Of a stretch of 64,000 nt of DNA, positions 1-12,343 are shown one piece after another. This stretch comes from Dolomedes plantarius (lineage: Eukaryota; Arthropoda; Arachnida; Araneae; Dolomedidae). The notes under the pieces are model-generated. The model saw nothing but the letters and a program-made list of their open reading frames with translations, was not told the DNA's origin and did not search any database. Where the stretch lies: NCBI GenBank assembly GCA_907164885.2, contig OU015496.1, positions 138,557,034 to 138,621,033 on the forward strand, read 5' to 3'. Each line of letters opens with the position of its first letter. The stretch's first letter is position 1. The translations under genes and the position numbers were made by a program.

Positions 1-210
1 CCATATCTCTGAATTCAGTGTTATGGTAAGAAACGAAAATAAATTCGAAAAGCTCATTAATGCAGATTAAAATAAAACATTGTTGTCAGTACCTGTAATA
101 ATGATATTTATCAAACTGTCATGATTTTCTAATAATCCTAAATTTTTAATACCCTATATATATGATCCCTACAAGAAAACAAAAAGAAGTCATTTACCAG
201 TGCTCTAAGA

Positions 211-396
211 CAGTGATTCTCGACCTTTTCATACCTAAGGACAATTAGATGTCTTAGGAAATCAATGGAGGACCACATATACTAAAATAAATGCAAACCT
301 GTAGAAGCCTAGGCCGAAAGACCAATATTCCGCGGACCACATGAAAACGTCCTACGGACCACAAGTGGTCCGCCGACCACAGGTTGAGAATCGCTT
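211..396. mobile_element. hAT-type MITE with 8-bp target-site duplication
   Basis: The element starts with 'cagtgattctcgacc' and ends with 'ggttgagaatcgctt', an imperfect terminal inverted repeat of the kind known for non-autonomous hAT elements. It is flanked by a perfect 8-bp duplication, 'ctctaaga' at 203-210 and 397-404, which is the hAT target-site length. It has no coding capacity. It sits inside the first unit of the surrounding tandem repeat, so it is younger than that array. Confidence 0.82.
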
Positions 397-1523
397 CTCT
401 AAGAAAAGAAGAGATTTGTTTCAAAATAATATTGCAGTCGCTTACGTACAGAAATACTTTAAATACAACATATTACATAATAATAATTAACCAAACAAAT
501 TCATAGGCTGAATATTGGTAATGATAATAGACAAAGGGTAATAATAACAGACATCATTTAAAATTTCATAATTAGAAGTTATTTCCCAATTTTTTCAACA
601 AATTTTGAGATTATTTTTTTATCATAAAATCAGTGCATTAAAATTTCCACAGTCCTTAGAACTACCTTAATGATACCAGGTAACAAAGCCAGTTAGATTT
701 GAGAATGTGTATCAAGGTTCTATTTCTCATACTTCTGAATTCAATATAATGATAAGAAATGGAATTAAGTAAGGAAGTTCATTAATGCAAAATTTTAAAA
801 AATGCTGTCAATATCTGTAATAATGATATTTATTAGGATGATATGATTTTTCAATAATACCAAACGTTGTCTCTCAAAAACCTGTATTGTAACTCCTTTT
901 CTTCAGCAAACTTTTAAAGTATTACTAAAATCATTAGTTTTGAGTTAGGAATTCACTTTCCGAGCAAATCTGAATAATAATATACATCATTTAATATTTA
1001 ATGATTGGAGTTATTTCCCACTTGTTTAAAAAATTGAATTACGTAGTTTGATCATAAAATTTTCACAAGGCATTCAATTGCTCGAATGATACCAGGTAAC
1101 AGAGTACCGTTATGATATCAGTAAGCATATATATATATCACGGTTACAGTTTTTCAAACACGCATATCTCTGAATTCAGTGTTATGCTAAAAATGAAAAT
1201 AAATTAATGTAGATTACAAAAAAAGGTTGCCATTATAAGTAATTATGATATTTATCACACGTACATGATTTCTAGTAACCCTAAACGTTATTTTTACAGC
1301 ATATAAATGCCTCATATATATGTTCACTCACTATCATCACTCTTTAGAGAAAGCAAAAAGCACTTCATTTACCTGTGTTCTAAGAAACGAAAAGCTTTGT
1401 TTCAGAATAATATTGAAATCTCTTCGGTGCAGAAATGCTTTAAATAAATATGCATAATAAGAATTTAACAAATAAAATAGTCTGATTATTGGTAATAATC
1501 ATATACATCACTTAGAACTTCAT

Positions 1524-1751
1524 TCTATTAAACGGAGGCACTTGTCGCCAAACATTCGCCTATACAACGCCGCAGTTTACTGTCCATTTTATTATAGGGG
1601 CACCATATAGGCGGACAGCATTACCCCCTATGTAGGGACGACACAAACGAAGGCATTTTTCGCGGCGCGGAGCCGGGATTCGATCCGAGCACCCTCAGCA
1701 CCGAAAACCAGCGCGCTGTGCCACAGGGCTGCCACAGGGCTGCCACAAGCC
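1524..1751 (-). mobile_element. tRNA-derived SINE, family A
   Basis: On the minus strand the head reads 'ggcttgtggcagccctgtgg', then 'cagcgcgctggttttcgg', and then a B-box-like 'ggatcgaatccc'. This is the order of a tRNA-derived pol III promoter. It is flanked by an imperfect 15-bp target-site duplication at 1509-1523 and 1752-1766 (one mismatch, centre 'cttagaa'). An 11-bp piece of the head is duplicated. A related head fragment lies at 39430-39500. Confidence 0.78.
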
Positions 1752-2270
1752 CACTTAGAAGTTCATGATTAGAGTTCTTTCCCACTTGTTTCAACAAATT
1801 TTGTTAATTAGTTTGATCATAAAATTTTCACAAGGCAGGGAACTACCTGAATGATACCAGGTAACAGAGTTCGGTTATGATATTAGTAAGCCTGTATCAT
1901 GGTTACAGTTTTTAAAATGTGCACATCTCTGAATTCAGTGTTATGCTAAGAAATGAAAATAAATTCGAAAAGCTCATTAATGTAGATTTCAAAAAACGTT
2001 GTCGATATCTTAAATAATTATATTTATCAAGCTTATATGATTTCTAATAACCCTAAACGTTATTTTTACAGTGTTTTAATACCCTGTATATAAAAGTTCC
2101 CTATCGTCCTTCCTACGAGAAATACAAAAACACGTCATTTACCAGCGCTCCAAGAAAAGAAGAGCTTTGTCTCAGAATAATATTACAGTCGCTTAGGTAC
2201 AGAAATACTTTAAATACAACATACATAATAAGAATTTAACAAACAAATGCATAGTCTGAATAATTGGATC

Positions 2271-2790
2271 GCAGTGCTTTTCGGACACAAGTTAAGCTTT
2301 GGATCTTCTCTTTCAGACACATTCGAAAAGGATTCTAATCTATTTTTCTCAGCGCTAGAGGGAATTAATGAAGTATATGCAAATAAAGCCTTTACTGGTG
2401 AAACTAACATCTGTTTCAAAAGATGTGTACTTAAACTGGATTTCCGTAGCGCGGGCTTATTTCTGCTTAAAACCTTTAAAACTTTTAAGCTTCCCCCCAA
2501 TACAAGAAATTTACGCACGCTGAACATGCGAATTTTTAGATGATAGTCATACGGAAATACGTTAATTAAATTCTTTGAAAAAATTTAACGTAAAACAAAT
2601 ATGGGAGTGAATGTTGCATCGTTTAAATTTCCTGCAAAATATAACGTATGTGTATACACAAAGCATATATTGTGCAATTTTAAAAGAGCTCACGCATTTA
2701 AAAAAAAGGCCAGAATCAATTTAAAAATTTAAATTATAGAGACTATAGCCATCCTTTCTAAATGCTCCTACCTTTCCTTACTTTGGTGAT
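2271..2790. other. AT-rich intergenic stretch, no feature recognised
   Basis: Both strands carry ~100-codon open frames here (2210-2527 minus, 2247-2543 plus). They overlap each other fully, have no recognisable domain, and are probably chance. No repeat or RNA gene was seen. Confidence 0.5.
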
Positions 2791-2791
2791 T

Positions 2792-2950
2792 CGGTTTTTT
2801 ATTGTAGACAGGTCAAAAACCGTATATAAAGCAAATTGTAAATCGGTTTTTGATTTTCCCAAGGCCAAAAACCGCTAAAAAAGCGAACTGTAATTCGGTT
2901 TTTAATTTTCCTAAGGCCAAAAACCGTAGAAAAAGCAAATTGTAAATCGG
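2792..2950. repeat. 52-bp tandem repeat, three units plus a partial, each with a small hairpin
   Basis: 'cggttttt' starts units at 2792, 2844, 2896 and 2948, an exact 52-bp period. Within each unit 'cggttttt' is followed about 15 bases later by its reverse complement 'aaaaaccg', so each unit can form an 8-bp stem. The spacer between units is 'aaagcaaattgtaaat' or close. The last unit is cut off after 'cggtt'. Confidence 0.85.
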
Positions 2951-3385
2951 TTCAAGCGATGAGAAAAACTGCAATTAACAAAGGGCACAAAGCAGAGCCG
3001 GGAAAGTTGTGTTATTGTACCAACCCTCTTCTCCCCCGCGCATCCGAATTTGACTGATAACTCAGCGCCCACCTTTTAGCGTGCAGAAATGCTCTTCTTG
3101 GGTAGTACTTGTGGTATGTGGTAGTATGTGGTAGTACTTGGTGAATACTACCACATACAAGTGTTGTGGTGAAGAGGCTGTATCCACATTTAAGTGGTAC
3201 GCGCACCTCTTAGGGGCACAAAAACTCATTAAAAAATTAATTTCAAAAAAAGTAATTGAGCCCCATATTTCGTTTTTGCTGCGTTACCTTTCTCGGGTCC
3301 TAAGCATTGACTGGGCCGAATTTGGTCCCGGTAGGTGAAACTGTCTAAGATTCTATAGCGGACAAACCAACAAACAGACGAGCTC

Positions 3386-3389
3386 TTTC

Positions 3390-3445
<56 letters not shown>

Positions 3446-3470
3446 GTGTGTGTATATACGTATAGGTATA
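3386..3470. repeat. (TA)n-(TG)n microsatellite
   Basis: About ten TA units run directly into a (TG)n tract with a few interruptions. Open frames made of alternating Cys-Val codons in this stretch are artefacts of the repeat. Confidence 0.95.
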
Positions 3471-5970
3471 TGTGTACACACATACGCGCATGCCTATAAA
3501 CATATAAACATCTATATAAACAAGATGTATGTTACATATACATTACACATGTATTTGCAATGTAAGAAAAATTATCGTTTTTGTTTTTCAGTTATAGTCT
3601 TGTTGCGAAAGGGGAAATCTTCCGTAGTGGCTTAATCGCGAAAGCCACGAAAAACGTCGACCACGCATCCTTTCAAAACTGCTTGCTTTCAGTCACAATT
3701 TTGTTTATAAATTAAGATTCAGTTTTTTTATTTTACATACTCATCAAAACGTGCACAGTAAAAGTGATGTGTTTAGTTACGGTTTTCCTTAATGTTGGGT
3801 CCTGGTAATGGCTGGAGCGCTGGACATCGGAACCTCAGCTAAGAATCAACTCAAAGTTGTAGGTTACGATCTGTTTAGCACCGTTTTAAAAGATATCTAT
3901 AGAGCTCCAAGCTATTCAACAGAATAACCATTAACGTTGGTAACATTATATTTGTGGGTAGAAGACAGACATATAGCGGAGATACCTTGCGACTTTATTT
4001 TATTTATTTTGGAGATCAAATATGGTAACAAAAAAAAAATTCAGGTAGTCTCTTCCAACGAAACTACCGCAGATTATTAACGTAGGATTATTTATCGTTG
4101 CTTACCCCTTTTTTATCCGCATTTTGATACTTTTCTGTTTAACTGTTTTACTGCTACTGGGTTTGGCGAGCTACCAAAATTATAATTCGCGACAACGCTG
4201 AAATTTTGCTTTCCGCGGGACCGTTATTGAGGAACGTAATCCTACTTTAAAAATAAGATTACCTAGTATCTTCTGGACCATTCTGTAAACAATACGTTAT
4301 AGACAAATGAAGAGAAGTGTGTTGGGACATTATCCAAATTAAAGTTCTTCTACACACAGACACCGACGCATGAGGCATTTTGTCGCCAAGTGAGGTCGCC
4401 ATTTTGATTTGATGGTTATGAAAGTGTTCCTATCCCATTTAAAGATTATTCGAGGGGGTAGATTAAATTTTTATGCCAGAATCTTCATAATCTTGATTAG
4501 AATGTCAAATAAAATACCTTCAAAGCTTTGATAAATGTTTGAAAAATTCTCTTTAAAGATGTTTTTTCTTCGTGTACATTCGTATGTGTACATAGAGAGT
4601 ACATGAGTGTACATTCGTGTGCACAAGAGTTCGTGTACACGCAAGAGTGTGCATACGTGTGTACAAGAGTGTACATTCGTATCTATACATACAACTTAAC
4701 TCGTGAGTCCGGCTTAAAAGTGCCGATTTCACGATGTCTTCTGTAAACATTAAAAGCAACAAACATATAAAAAGGGTCTGAAAAAAATAGTAATAATTAC
4801 AAGATAAAAAGAACTTTTTGTATACCATGTTTTTAAATTTTCTGTTGAATCATATAAACTTGACAATTCTATGTATTAATAAATGCTTTTTTAAAATTTT
4901 TTTGATGAATTATCTCATCAACTTGAAAGAAAATGAAGTTATTTGGAAGTTAACTTGCGTTTAACTCTTCGTTCTCGTCCCGGCCGATAGATGGCTGCAC
5001 CAGTCTACAAAACAAAATTAACTGGAAAAGAATTCAATGCTACTTAAAGATGGCTAAAAGTATTAAAATAATGCATTGTCATCGTGTTCTGAGCTATTCT
5101 AAAAGTTTCAAATGTCTAGCTAGTCGGAAAGTTAGTTAAAAATCGATTGCAAGATTTGTACTGGACAAACACACACACAAACAAGAAAGCGAGTTAATAA
5201 AAAAAATGGTTAAAATAGCCTTAGAGTCACTGAGACCAGTCGATAAATTATTAAAACTGTTCTTTCCGGTACAGAAAAGCAGAGTCTCCCGGTCTTTACA
5301 GCAATACTGGACAAATATCAGTAGATGGCAAGGATGAAGAGGTGAAAGTAAGATTCCCTGACAACATGGCCAATTTTGGCTTTAGCAGCGAAAGTGCAAT
5401 CCGCCTGGCAACCCTTTCAAAGTACAAAAGGATATTAGGTTTTTTTTTCAGGAAATTAAGAAGATGCCTCTGACCACCAGTGTTCCTCCATGTATCGCAC
5501 CAGTTGGCTTTAGTCTCCCTTTACGTACCCCTTCGCATCTATATATATACAGTTTAATTATTTGAAGATAAAGATGGTAGAATTCGTAAAGTAGCCTGTA
5601 ACAGAAATTAAATCGATGTTTTCATAAACTGGCGATAAATCTTGAACAAAAGTATTACGTGATGGTATTCTAGCGTGAGTGGGAAACAAGATGTGTCAGC
5701 CTGGATCTTTTTGGGAGCTCCAAATCTGGAAAATGAAGCAGCATTGCTGAGTTTAGACTTGATGCAATCCTTGGTTACGCTTCCCAAGATATGTTTTGAG
5801 ATATTTTCTTTGCGGTGAGGGGTATGAAGGAGGTCTGTAGCAAGAAACTGAGTGTAATATTTCCTGTTCCAGAAACTTCTTCAGCCCCCTTCGCAACATA
5901 ATTGTACTTCTTTAGTTATATTCATATTTTTCTTTGATGCGTTTAGTGTGTGGGTTACATATATACGTTT
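3471..5970. other. Intergenic, no gene recognised
   Basis: Mixed AT-rich sequence. A tRNA-like stretch at about 3806-3880 ('ggtaatggctggagcgctgg', then 'ggttacgatct' ~50 bases later) could be an old SINE head, but is weak. At 4570-4690 is a degenerate array of 'gtgtacattcgt'-type units. 5280-5560 has a somewhat higher GC content and splice-like 'gtgaaagtaag', but no open frame of useful length. Confidence 0.4.
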
Positions 5971-5979
5971 TTTATAAAA

Positions 5980-6449
5980 CAGTGGTGCACAAAATGTGGG
6001 TCACAACCCACAAGGGGGGTCGCTAAAAAATGGTAGGGTTCGAGGATAGTAAATTTATATCATACTGAATTATGTAATTAAAATTATACTTTAAATTTTG
6101 TATAACCCATACTTTTAATATTTTTAATTATATATTTTTATATTTTAAAAATATGTGTTATGATATTGTTAAATAAGGAATAAGGTGTCAAACAGTCTTA
6201 CGAAAAAAACTTCTTCAGCAAATGACTATACTTACATTACTTCTATTTGCTTCGACATATCTGTGTGAGACTAAGTTTTCAAAACTGGATTTTAAAAATA
6301 GTTTGTCGAAATTTGCAAACATTTTTTATAACATTTTCCTAATTTTTTTTTAATTTTGCTACTAACAAAAAGATTTCGTTGGGGGTCGCGTGAATTATTT
6401 TTTATTTCCAGAAAGTGGGTTGCGATCGAAAAAAGTTTGTACACCACTG
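5980..6449 (+). mobile_element. hAT element remnant with transposase C-terminal fragment
   Basis: The ends are 'cagtggtgcacaaa' at 5980 and 'tttgtacaccactg' at 6449, an inverted repeat with hAT-like CAGTGG termini. Subterminal 'gggttgcgatc'/'gggtcacaaccc' blocks also pair loosely. Around 6236-6320 a short frame reads LLFASTYLCETKFSKL and then LDFKNSLSKFAN, matching the style of the C-terminal dimerisation region of hAT/ZBED-type transposases. The rest of the transposase is missing. Flanking 8-mers ('ttataaaa'/'gtaaaagt') are only loosely alike. Confidence 0.72.
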
Positions 6450-6576
6450 GTAAAAGTACCAATTATTAATTCTCAAGATTTTCTCAGATCTTATTAATAA
6501 GTATTAGTTTATAGAAATTCAGTTCAAATAAATACCGTAAGAAGGGGTTAGAGAAAAAGACAAAAAGGCTGTTACT

Positions 6577-7712
6577 TGTAGTGTCGGGAATGGTCGCCTA
6601 TTCTTCCCCTCTCCTAGCCTTCCCCATTGACTACCCGACCGGAACTGCCTGCTTGGCGGTCAAGGGGAGAAGGGGGTGAACCCGCTCGACGGGAAGGGGG
6701 GAAAGTGAAAAGGCTAGTTCGAGTAGAGACATGCTTTCGCCGGCTTTCAAGGTGAAAGAACGTGTGTAATAGAGCTCACCACGTGGAAAGTGGCTTGCAC
6801 GTGATTTTTTATCGATCTGTGTGAATTTGTATTACATAAGCAGTGTTTAGTAATGTGAGATGTGTCCCAGTAGAAATATAGTCCGACCACGGAAGCAAGG
6901 TCCCTGGAAGCTGTTGCGCATGCGCGAGAAAAGCTAGTCTACTTAGAAAATAGGGGAAAACGTCATATTTTCGGATGTGTTTGTTCATGAAATACGGAAT
7001 GTATTTCAGACTGCTTTTTGTCCGCAATTTTAAAGTTATTTTTTAAAACTTTATTTTTGATCGAATATGTGAATAATAATTTCAAAATAATAAAAAGAAA
7101 GAAGCAAATCTATTTAAAAAATAGGAGTTTTATAAGAGTGGATATTTTCGGATTACATCACAATCCAAATCATCTAAAGCTACATTTTCGGTGGTTCTTT
7201 TTTTCTGACGTTTCCTCGGAGATTAAAATTTTGGAGTTTCTTCACCCTTTGCTTCTCTACGTATTCTTTTTTACACTGGACATTGATATCCCGGTTATTT
7301 TACTAGCTCTCTTTGGGGATTGCGAAACTGGAACAATAACATTTCCTTCTAGTGCTTCTTTATCACACAATTTAATTACATTGTGAATTATACTTTTACA
7401 ATCACTACGGAACGGCTTATTCCGAGCAGTCGTATTGGGTAAAGGATGCATTAACTTTAATATAATAATCAAAATAACAGACGAGGAAAAAGCAAGCAAG
7501 CGCAGTTAGTAACTGATTCTAAAGAATGTCGAGAGAATACAAGACTTTTCCCCCTCCTTCCTAAGCAGCCTTACCTAAAGCGTGAATAGAATCGTCTTGG
7601 CACTATGCCAACCGTGGTTCTTCGTACTGTGGTCGGACTGTATATGTATAATAAATAATTTTGGGACTATAAACTGACTCTTGATTCGTCAACCGTGTAA
7701 TCCATTCCTACA
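6577..7712 (+). mobile_element. Possible solo LTR (about 1.1 kb)
   Basis: The stretch begins 'tgtagtgtcgggaatgg' and ends 'taatccattcctaca', so it could be a TG...CA-bounded LTR. 'aataaataattttggg' about 60 bases before the end could be the polyadenylation signal of R/U5. The GC content is higher than the neighbourhood, and 'gtccgaccacg' (6880s) recurs inverted near 7630. No convincing target-site duplication and no second copy in the window, so this is tentative. ORFs inside (7018-7386 plus) have no recognisable domain. Confidence 0.3.
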
Positions 7713-7906
7713 ACTGACAAAAGCCTAGTCAATGGAAGGGTTCTCCTTCAACAATTATCTTCGTTAATTTCCTCTAAAAATAAGAGATGACTAAAATATC
7801 ATTTGAATTCAAAGTTGACGAAAAGTATGACAATCAAATTACGAAGGATGCGTGTTTTCTGTGTATGTTATATTATTTTTTTGTTGCATCTGGTTATCTC
7901 TTTTAA

Positions 7907-8624
7907 GGGGATGGTGGACCTTTCAAAACGATTTTTGAAATTTTTACCACAGAGATATGAAATTTTGTATATATATTCATTAAAGTATAACAATATTAAA
8001 CACCTTATAAAATTTTATAAATATATAAAAAAAATATTTTATAAATAAAAAATTTAAATTAAATTACCCTTGTTTAAAATGCTCCTTGCGACTCAATTTT
8101 AAACTTTTCCCCTTAATTTTGCATTTATATTGCTTATAAATACTTTCTGAACAAAGTTATGTATTTTTTTGTACTTTCGTTGAATAGTTAATTTTTAGAA
8201 AATATTTTTATGCTTGTACTCTGAATTTTCGTGAAATTTTTGTACTTTTCTACACTAAAGTTAAACTTTTATAACCTAAATGACCTCGAATCCTAAAATG
8301 GATACATAACTTTATTTTTATGTATTACAGGAATCATTATTATAAATTTCATAAAATTTCGTCAAAAATTATGACGCGAGGAGCATTTTAAAGACTTGCA
8401 AATCTGGAAATTTCTTATTTTGAGAAAAAGTCATTTAAAAGATAATTTTTTATCTACCTTTAATACTTACTATTCTAAAGGCACGAATTTTTCAATTTTC
8501 TTTTCACTACACATTTTAAATGCATTTCATTCCAATATTTACATGTTTTTAAAATATTAATACACCCCCAAAAAAAATTCCAATTTTTGCTCGATTTTTG
8601 GTAATTTGAAAGTCCACCATCCCC
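7907..8624. mobile_element. TIR element with TTAA flanks, non-autonomous, piggyBac-like
   Basis: Inverted ends: 'ggggatggtggacctttcaa' at 7907 and its near reverse complement ending 'agtccaccatcccc' at 8624. TTAA lies immediately outside both ends (7903-7906, 8625-8628). TTAA duplication is the hallmark of piggyBac-type insertion, although those elements more often start with CCC. The interior is ~70-75% AT with no transposase frame. Confidence 0.68.
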
Positions 8625-8628
8625 TTAA

Positions 8629-9151
8629 TAAGCTATTTAAAATACAGTGAAAGTCATTTTTCTCTGAAAGTTGCAAAAGACAAGGGGATGCTTTAGCGAT
8701 AATATAATAAATATTTCAGAATTGTGCCTAGAATGTAATAGGAACAGTTCCTAGTATAGAAATCCTTGTGCGCATACTTAATTAAATATTAATTACCTTA
8801 ATAACTGATGAAATATAAACTTATAAACAAACAATAGATGCTTTCGAATATAACAGATGTTGTATACATTTTAAATTAATAATTGTCAGGTTTCAGGGAG
8901 AAGGCATGTCTAGAATTTAAAAACAGAATACTGCATCACATCTACTGAAGAGAGAGGAATTTGAATCGCATATTTAACATTGTTGGTGACAAGATGATCA
9001 AGAGGAATTATCTTGTGTTAAAAATTTAAATGCATTAAAATAATTCCTTATGAAATTCTGCCCTCCCAGTCATCTTATTGTTCCTGTATATTACCTGCTT
9101 CTCAGGAAATCATTAATACATTTTATTCTCCTAGAAATAGTATATCTGATA

Positions 9152-9152
<1 letters not shown>
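8629..9152. other. AT-rich intergenic, nothing recognised
   Basis: No ORF, repeat or RNA signal that can be supported. Confidence 0.5.

Positions 9153-9228
<76 letters not shown>
9153..9228. repeat. (TA)n-(TG)n microsatellite
   Basis: A pure TA run changes to a TG run of about ten units at 9208. Confidence 0.95.
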
Positions 9229-10090
9229 ATAATAATCACATTTGGAAAATTAAGCACAAGGGGATTGACGCGTAGAACTTATGGGAGATGCAGTCGGTAC
9301 GAGGAGTGATGCAGTCGGGCGGAGTGTTCATCCAGAAAAACACTGATGATATCTAGGAGATTAACACACGCGGAGCCATAGAAGAGGAACACAGGTTTCA
9401 GACGATATCCAGGAAATCACCTTTATTCAATTACTGGCATTACGAAGGTATTAGCTGCCACATGACTTGTCCGGCGTCCATGCCAGGACGGGACGTAAAA
9501 ACAGCAGTGCTTACATTGGAGAGTTAAGAGAAGAGCATTGTCACCACCGGACTGTGGACAAGAGGTCCGACAGCAACGAGAGTTAGAAACGAAGAGAGAA
9601 AAGTCCTCTGTTCATGAAATATTAAATGGGTGTTTTGCGATATTGACGCCAGAGGGCCTAAACTACTTAATATTTTAATTGGGAGTATTTAGGTTCGTGG
9701 AGTTCACGTGTCCACTTCGATTATCCCGGGGACTGATAGATCCCGCTCTTATTAGATCTGCGACCTATTGACCTGGGAGCAGGATAAGTGGCCATAAAGT
9801 TCTTGTAAAGTGTGGTTTTGACGTTACAGCAGGCATAAATCCAGAGTGGTTCGAGGGCTCTTCAAGAATTTTGACATTAAACTGACATTCGGAATCTCAT
9901 AAACTTCTAACACTCATATCTGAGGATGTTATTGAGTTCAGATAGTTCACATGCCTGCTTAATGATCTGCAGGGCTAATATAAATTATCTTATTTTACTT
10001 TTAGGTTGCAATTTTGGAAAAGGGGGTCGTGCTTTATTAACAAGAGAGTATGCTTTAAAGTAAAGTAATTTAGGAAGACGCGTTTTCTTG
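9229..10090. other. Higher-GC intergenic block, unclassified
   Basis: About 700 bases (9240-9950) are clearly less AT-rich than the neighbours and look complex ('gatgcagtcggtacgagg', 'gtccggcgtccatgcc'). No long ORF and no terminal repeats were found. It could be a decayed LTR or the untranslated part of an element; neither can be shown. Confidence 0.35.
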
Positions 10091-10091
10091 T

Positions 10092-10093
<2 letters not shown>

Positions 10094-10154
<61 letters not shown>
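10094..10154. repeat. (TA)n microsatellite
   Basis: About 30 uninterrupted TA units, directly abutting the Tc1-type element to its right. Ile-Tyr open frames here are artefacts. Confidence 0.95.
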
Positions 10155-10156
<2 letters not shown>

Positions 10157-11311
10157 GTGGTTATCAAAATAATGGAAACACCTATCAATATTAGTGGTAT
10201 TTATAAATGTGCTTCGTATTCCTTAAAAGATAAGTCCGGCCACCGGTATTTTTTATATAGTATAGTGTATGTATTATTCTACTGTCAGGTAGGAATAATG
10301 AAGCTTACGGCATCGTACTTTTGGGGGAAACAGCGTAAAATGTCAAAACTTGCAGACCTTGCGAAAAGGTCATGTTGTTTGTGTGCGTTTAAATTGGAGT
10401 ATCTGTTACTGCAACCCCCAGGCTAATGTGTGTTTTTCGAGCTATGGTATCGAAAGACATGATAGCATACAGAGTGCACGGAAAACCATCCTTTACCAAG
10501 CAGAATAGTGGACGAAAGAGACAGCTAAGTGAAAGAGAAAGACGAGGTATTGAAGCGGATTGTGACATGAAGAAAGAAAACAACTGCAACCAAAATAACC
10601 GAAGAGCTCAATCTGCATCCGCATGTTCCGGTATCAACCATTAGAGGTAGAATAATATGTTGAAACACCGCATTTGGTCCGACGAATCATCGTTCACGTT
10701 GTTCCTCCCAACAGGATGTGCGTATGACTGGAGAACACCTACACAAGCGTAAAATTCTGGCTGTCTCATCTCAACAGTCAATCATGGAGGTAGATCTATC
10801 AGGGTTTGGGAGGGCATGTGATTGTTTTCTTCAGGCCCTATTGTAACCCTAAAATGGGAGATTGAATGAGAAGGACTATGTCGAAATTTTAGCTCACTAG
10901 TCCATCCTATGGTGTAAACATTGTTTCTTGCAGGAGATGGCGTTCTCCAGGATGATAATCCCCCTATAAGTACAGCTAAATCTATCAAGTATTGGTTTGA
11001 ACAGCATGAAAATGAAGTCAAATATCTTATCTTGCCCTGTACAATACCCCCGACTGTATATCATCCAACCACTGGGATCTGTATAAGCGGACAGAGCTAG
11101 GTATCGATATCCACCACAGCATCTCTACATGAACTTCCATGATTTTTCTCTGAAGAATAGTATAATATATTCTTAACCATTATTCATGACTTGCATAATC
11201 CAATTCCAAGGTGAATCAGGTGATATTACATGACAAAGGTAATCCTGCGCCGTATTAATGAAAGTTTTCATGATGTTTCTTAGTGTTTCCATTATTTTGA
11301 TAACCACCTGT
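10155..11311 (+). mobile_element. Decayed Tc1-like element
   Basis: The left end 'caggtggttatcaaaataat' and the right end, its reverse complement finishing '...gataaccacctg' at ~11311, form terminal inverted repeats, extended by 'ggaaacac'. Both ends abut TA-rich sequence, fitting TA target duplication. Inside, a broken plus-strand transposase can be followed in pieces: 'WSDESSFTL' near 10677-10703, then a fragment like 'QDDNPPISTAKS' near 10945-10985. Several frameshifts and stops separate them. Confidence 0.75.
10320..11085 (+). pseudogene. Tc1-like transposase, heavily decayed
   Basis: Recognisable only by islands in different frames. The N-terminal helix-turn-helix part is around 10330-10620 (basic text with GRKRQLSERERRG). 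The first catalytic Asp is in SDES at ~10680. The second lies in the DDN motif at ~10950. A coherent third acidic block is hard to place. Not functional. The enclosing inverted repeats give the assignment its weight. Confidence 0.6.
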
Positions 11312-11339
11312 CTATATATATATACATATATATACATAC

Positions 11340-11575
11340 ATGCATGCATGGGTTGTCCATAATAATGGAAACACTGAGCTAAGAAAAGTGTATTTTGCAC
11401 CTACAGATTAAAGACCTAATTGCTCAGTCACCACTTTTTTTTTTGTTTTGCCTATGTTCTCAAAGCTATTTTTTTTTTGCATTTAGGTTACGTATAAGTT
11501 ACTCTGTTTAGATGTATGTTTACAGAAATACACTTATACGATATATTAAAACCTAAACTCATTAATTCTGACGAT
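11340..11575. mobile_element. Fragment of another Tc1-type terminus
   Basis: 'gggttgtccataataatgg' followed by 'aaacactgag' at ~11349-11378 resembles the terminus of the previous element family. No matching right end was found. The remaining ~200 bases are AT-rich with no other signal. Confidence 0.4.
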
Positions 11576-12343
11576 ACACACTGAGTGGCAAATTTATAAT
11601 CGCCACCTGTCAATTTTATGCAAATCAGCTATAACGTTACGCTGTTGCTGTTACAGGGGGAGATTGATGTTAAAATGAATTATTGGGCAATTGTAAAGAC
11701 AGTTTAAGTATATTGTTTGTGAAGGAATGCGTAAAAAACGCTCTTTAACGAACATCAAATGTGTTTTGCTTGGGAAGTGATCGAGACCAGCTGTTGCTTA
11801 TGTTCACAAAGAGTGGGCTACCAAACAAAAAACCGGGTCTCGACGTGAGGCGTGTCATTGTCACCAGCTACTGGAAGCTCGAGCTGAAAGGAGAGTTTCC
11901 TGACATGTTCAGTCTAACTGAAGGGAATAGCACATCAAATTACAGCTAATTTTAATTAGAGACCAATGTACTGCTCGCCGGATATTACACCGTATCGAGT
12001 GTCGAATGCCCGGTCAAAACCATTGCTGTCTGCAGTTAACAAGATCAAACGTCTCCAGTTTCCCCAGGAACACAAAGATTGGACAGTAAATGAATCGCAT
12101 ACAGACAGCTAGTAGCGAGTATGGAGATATGGAGAAAACAGCATGACAGATCCTAGAGACGTTCCTACAACACTTCAAGCTGGTAGAGGCAATTTTATGT
12201 TTTGGGCGATGATTTCTGGGCATTGTTTGGTTCCTTTATTTATCCCATTATAGGCCATTGTTTGGGCCCTAATATTGGTCAGGAAGAATGACTGAAGGCC
12301 AAAAGGTATTAAAATATTGCTTCTGACCAAATGCATCCAATTA

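Larger units (their letters stand above)
1..2270. repeat. Degenerate tandem repeat, about four units of 0.43-0.54 kb
   Basis: A motif around 'ctctgaattcagtgttatg' recurs near 7, 731, 1166 and 1926. Each time it is followed by similar AT-rich text ('taataatgatatttatca', 'gatttctaataa') and, further on, by 'gataccaggtaacagagt'. Spacing becomes about 0.43-0.54 kb once two nested insertions are removed: a hAT MITE at 211-396 and a SINE at 1524-1751. The units are diverged and have no credible ORF. Function unknown; this looks like an old local amplification. Confidence 0.7.

Noticed and set aside
2210..2543. Pair of fully overlapping ~100-codon frames
   Set aside because: Opposite strands of the same bases, with no domain or repeat support.
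3408..3635. Cys-Val-rich small ORF
   Set aside because: Translation of the (TG)n tract.
10088..10188. Ile-Tyr-repeat open frames on both strands, here and at 20994, 27578-27962, 34173 and 37899
   Set aside because: Products of (TA)n microsatellites, open in every phase; not genes.
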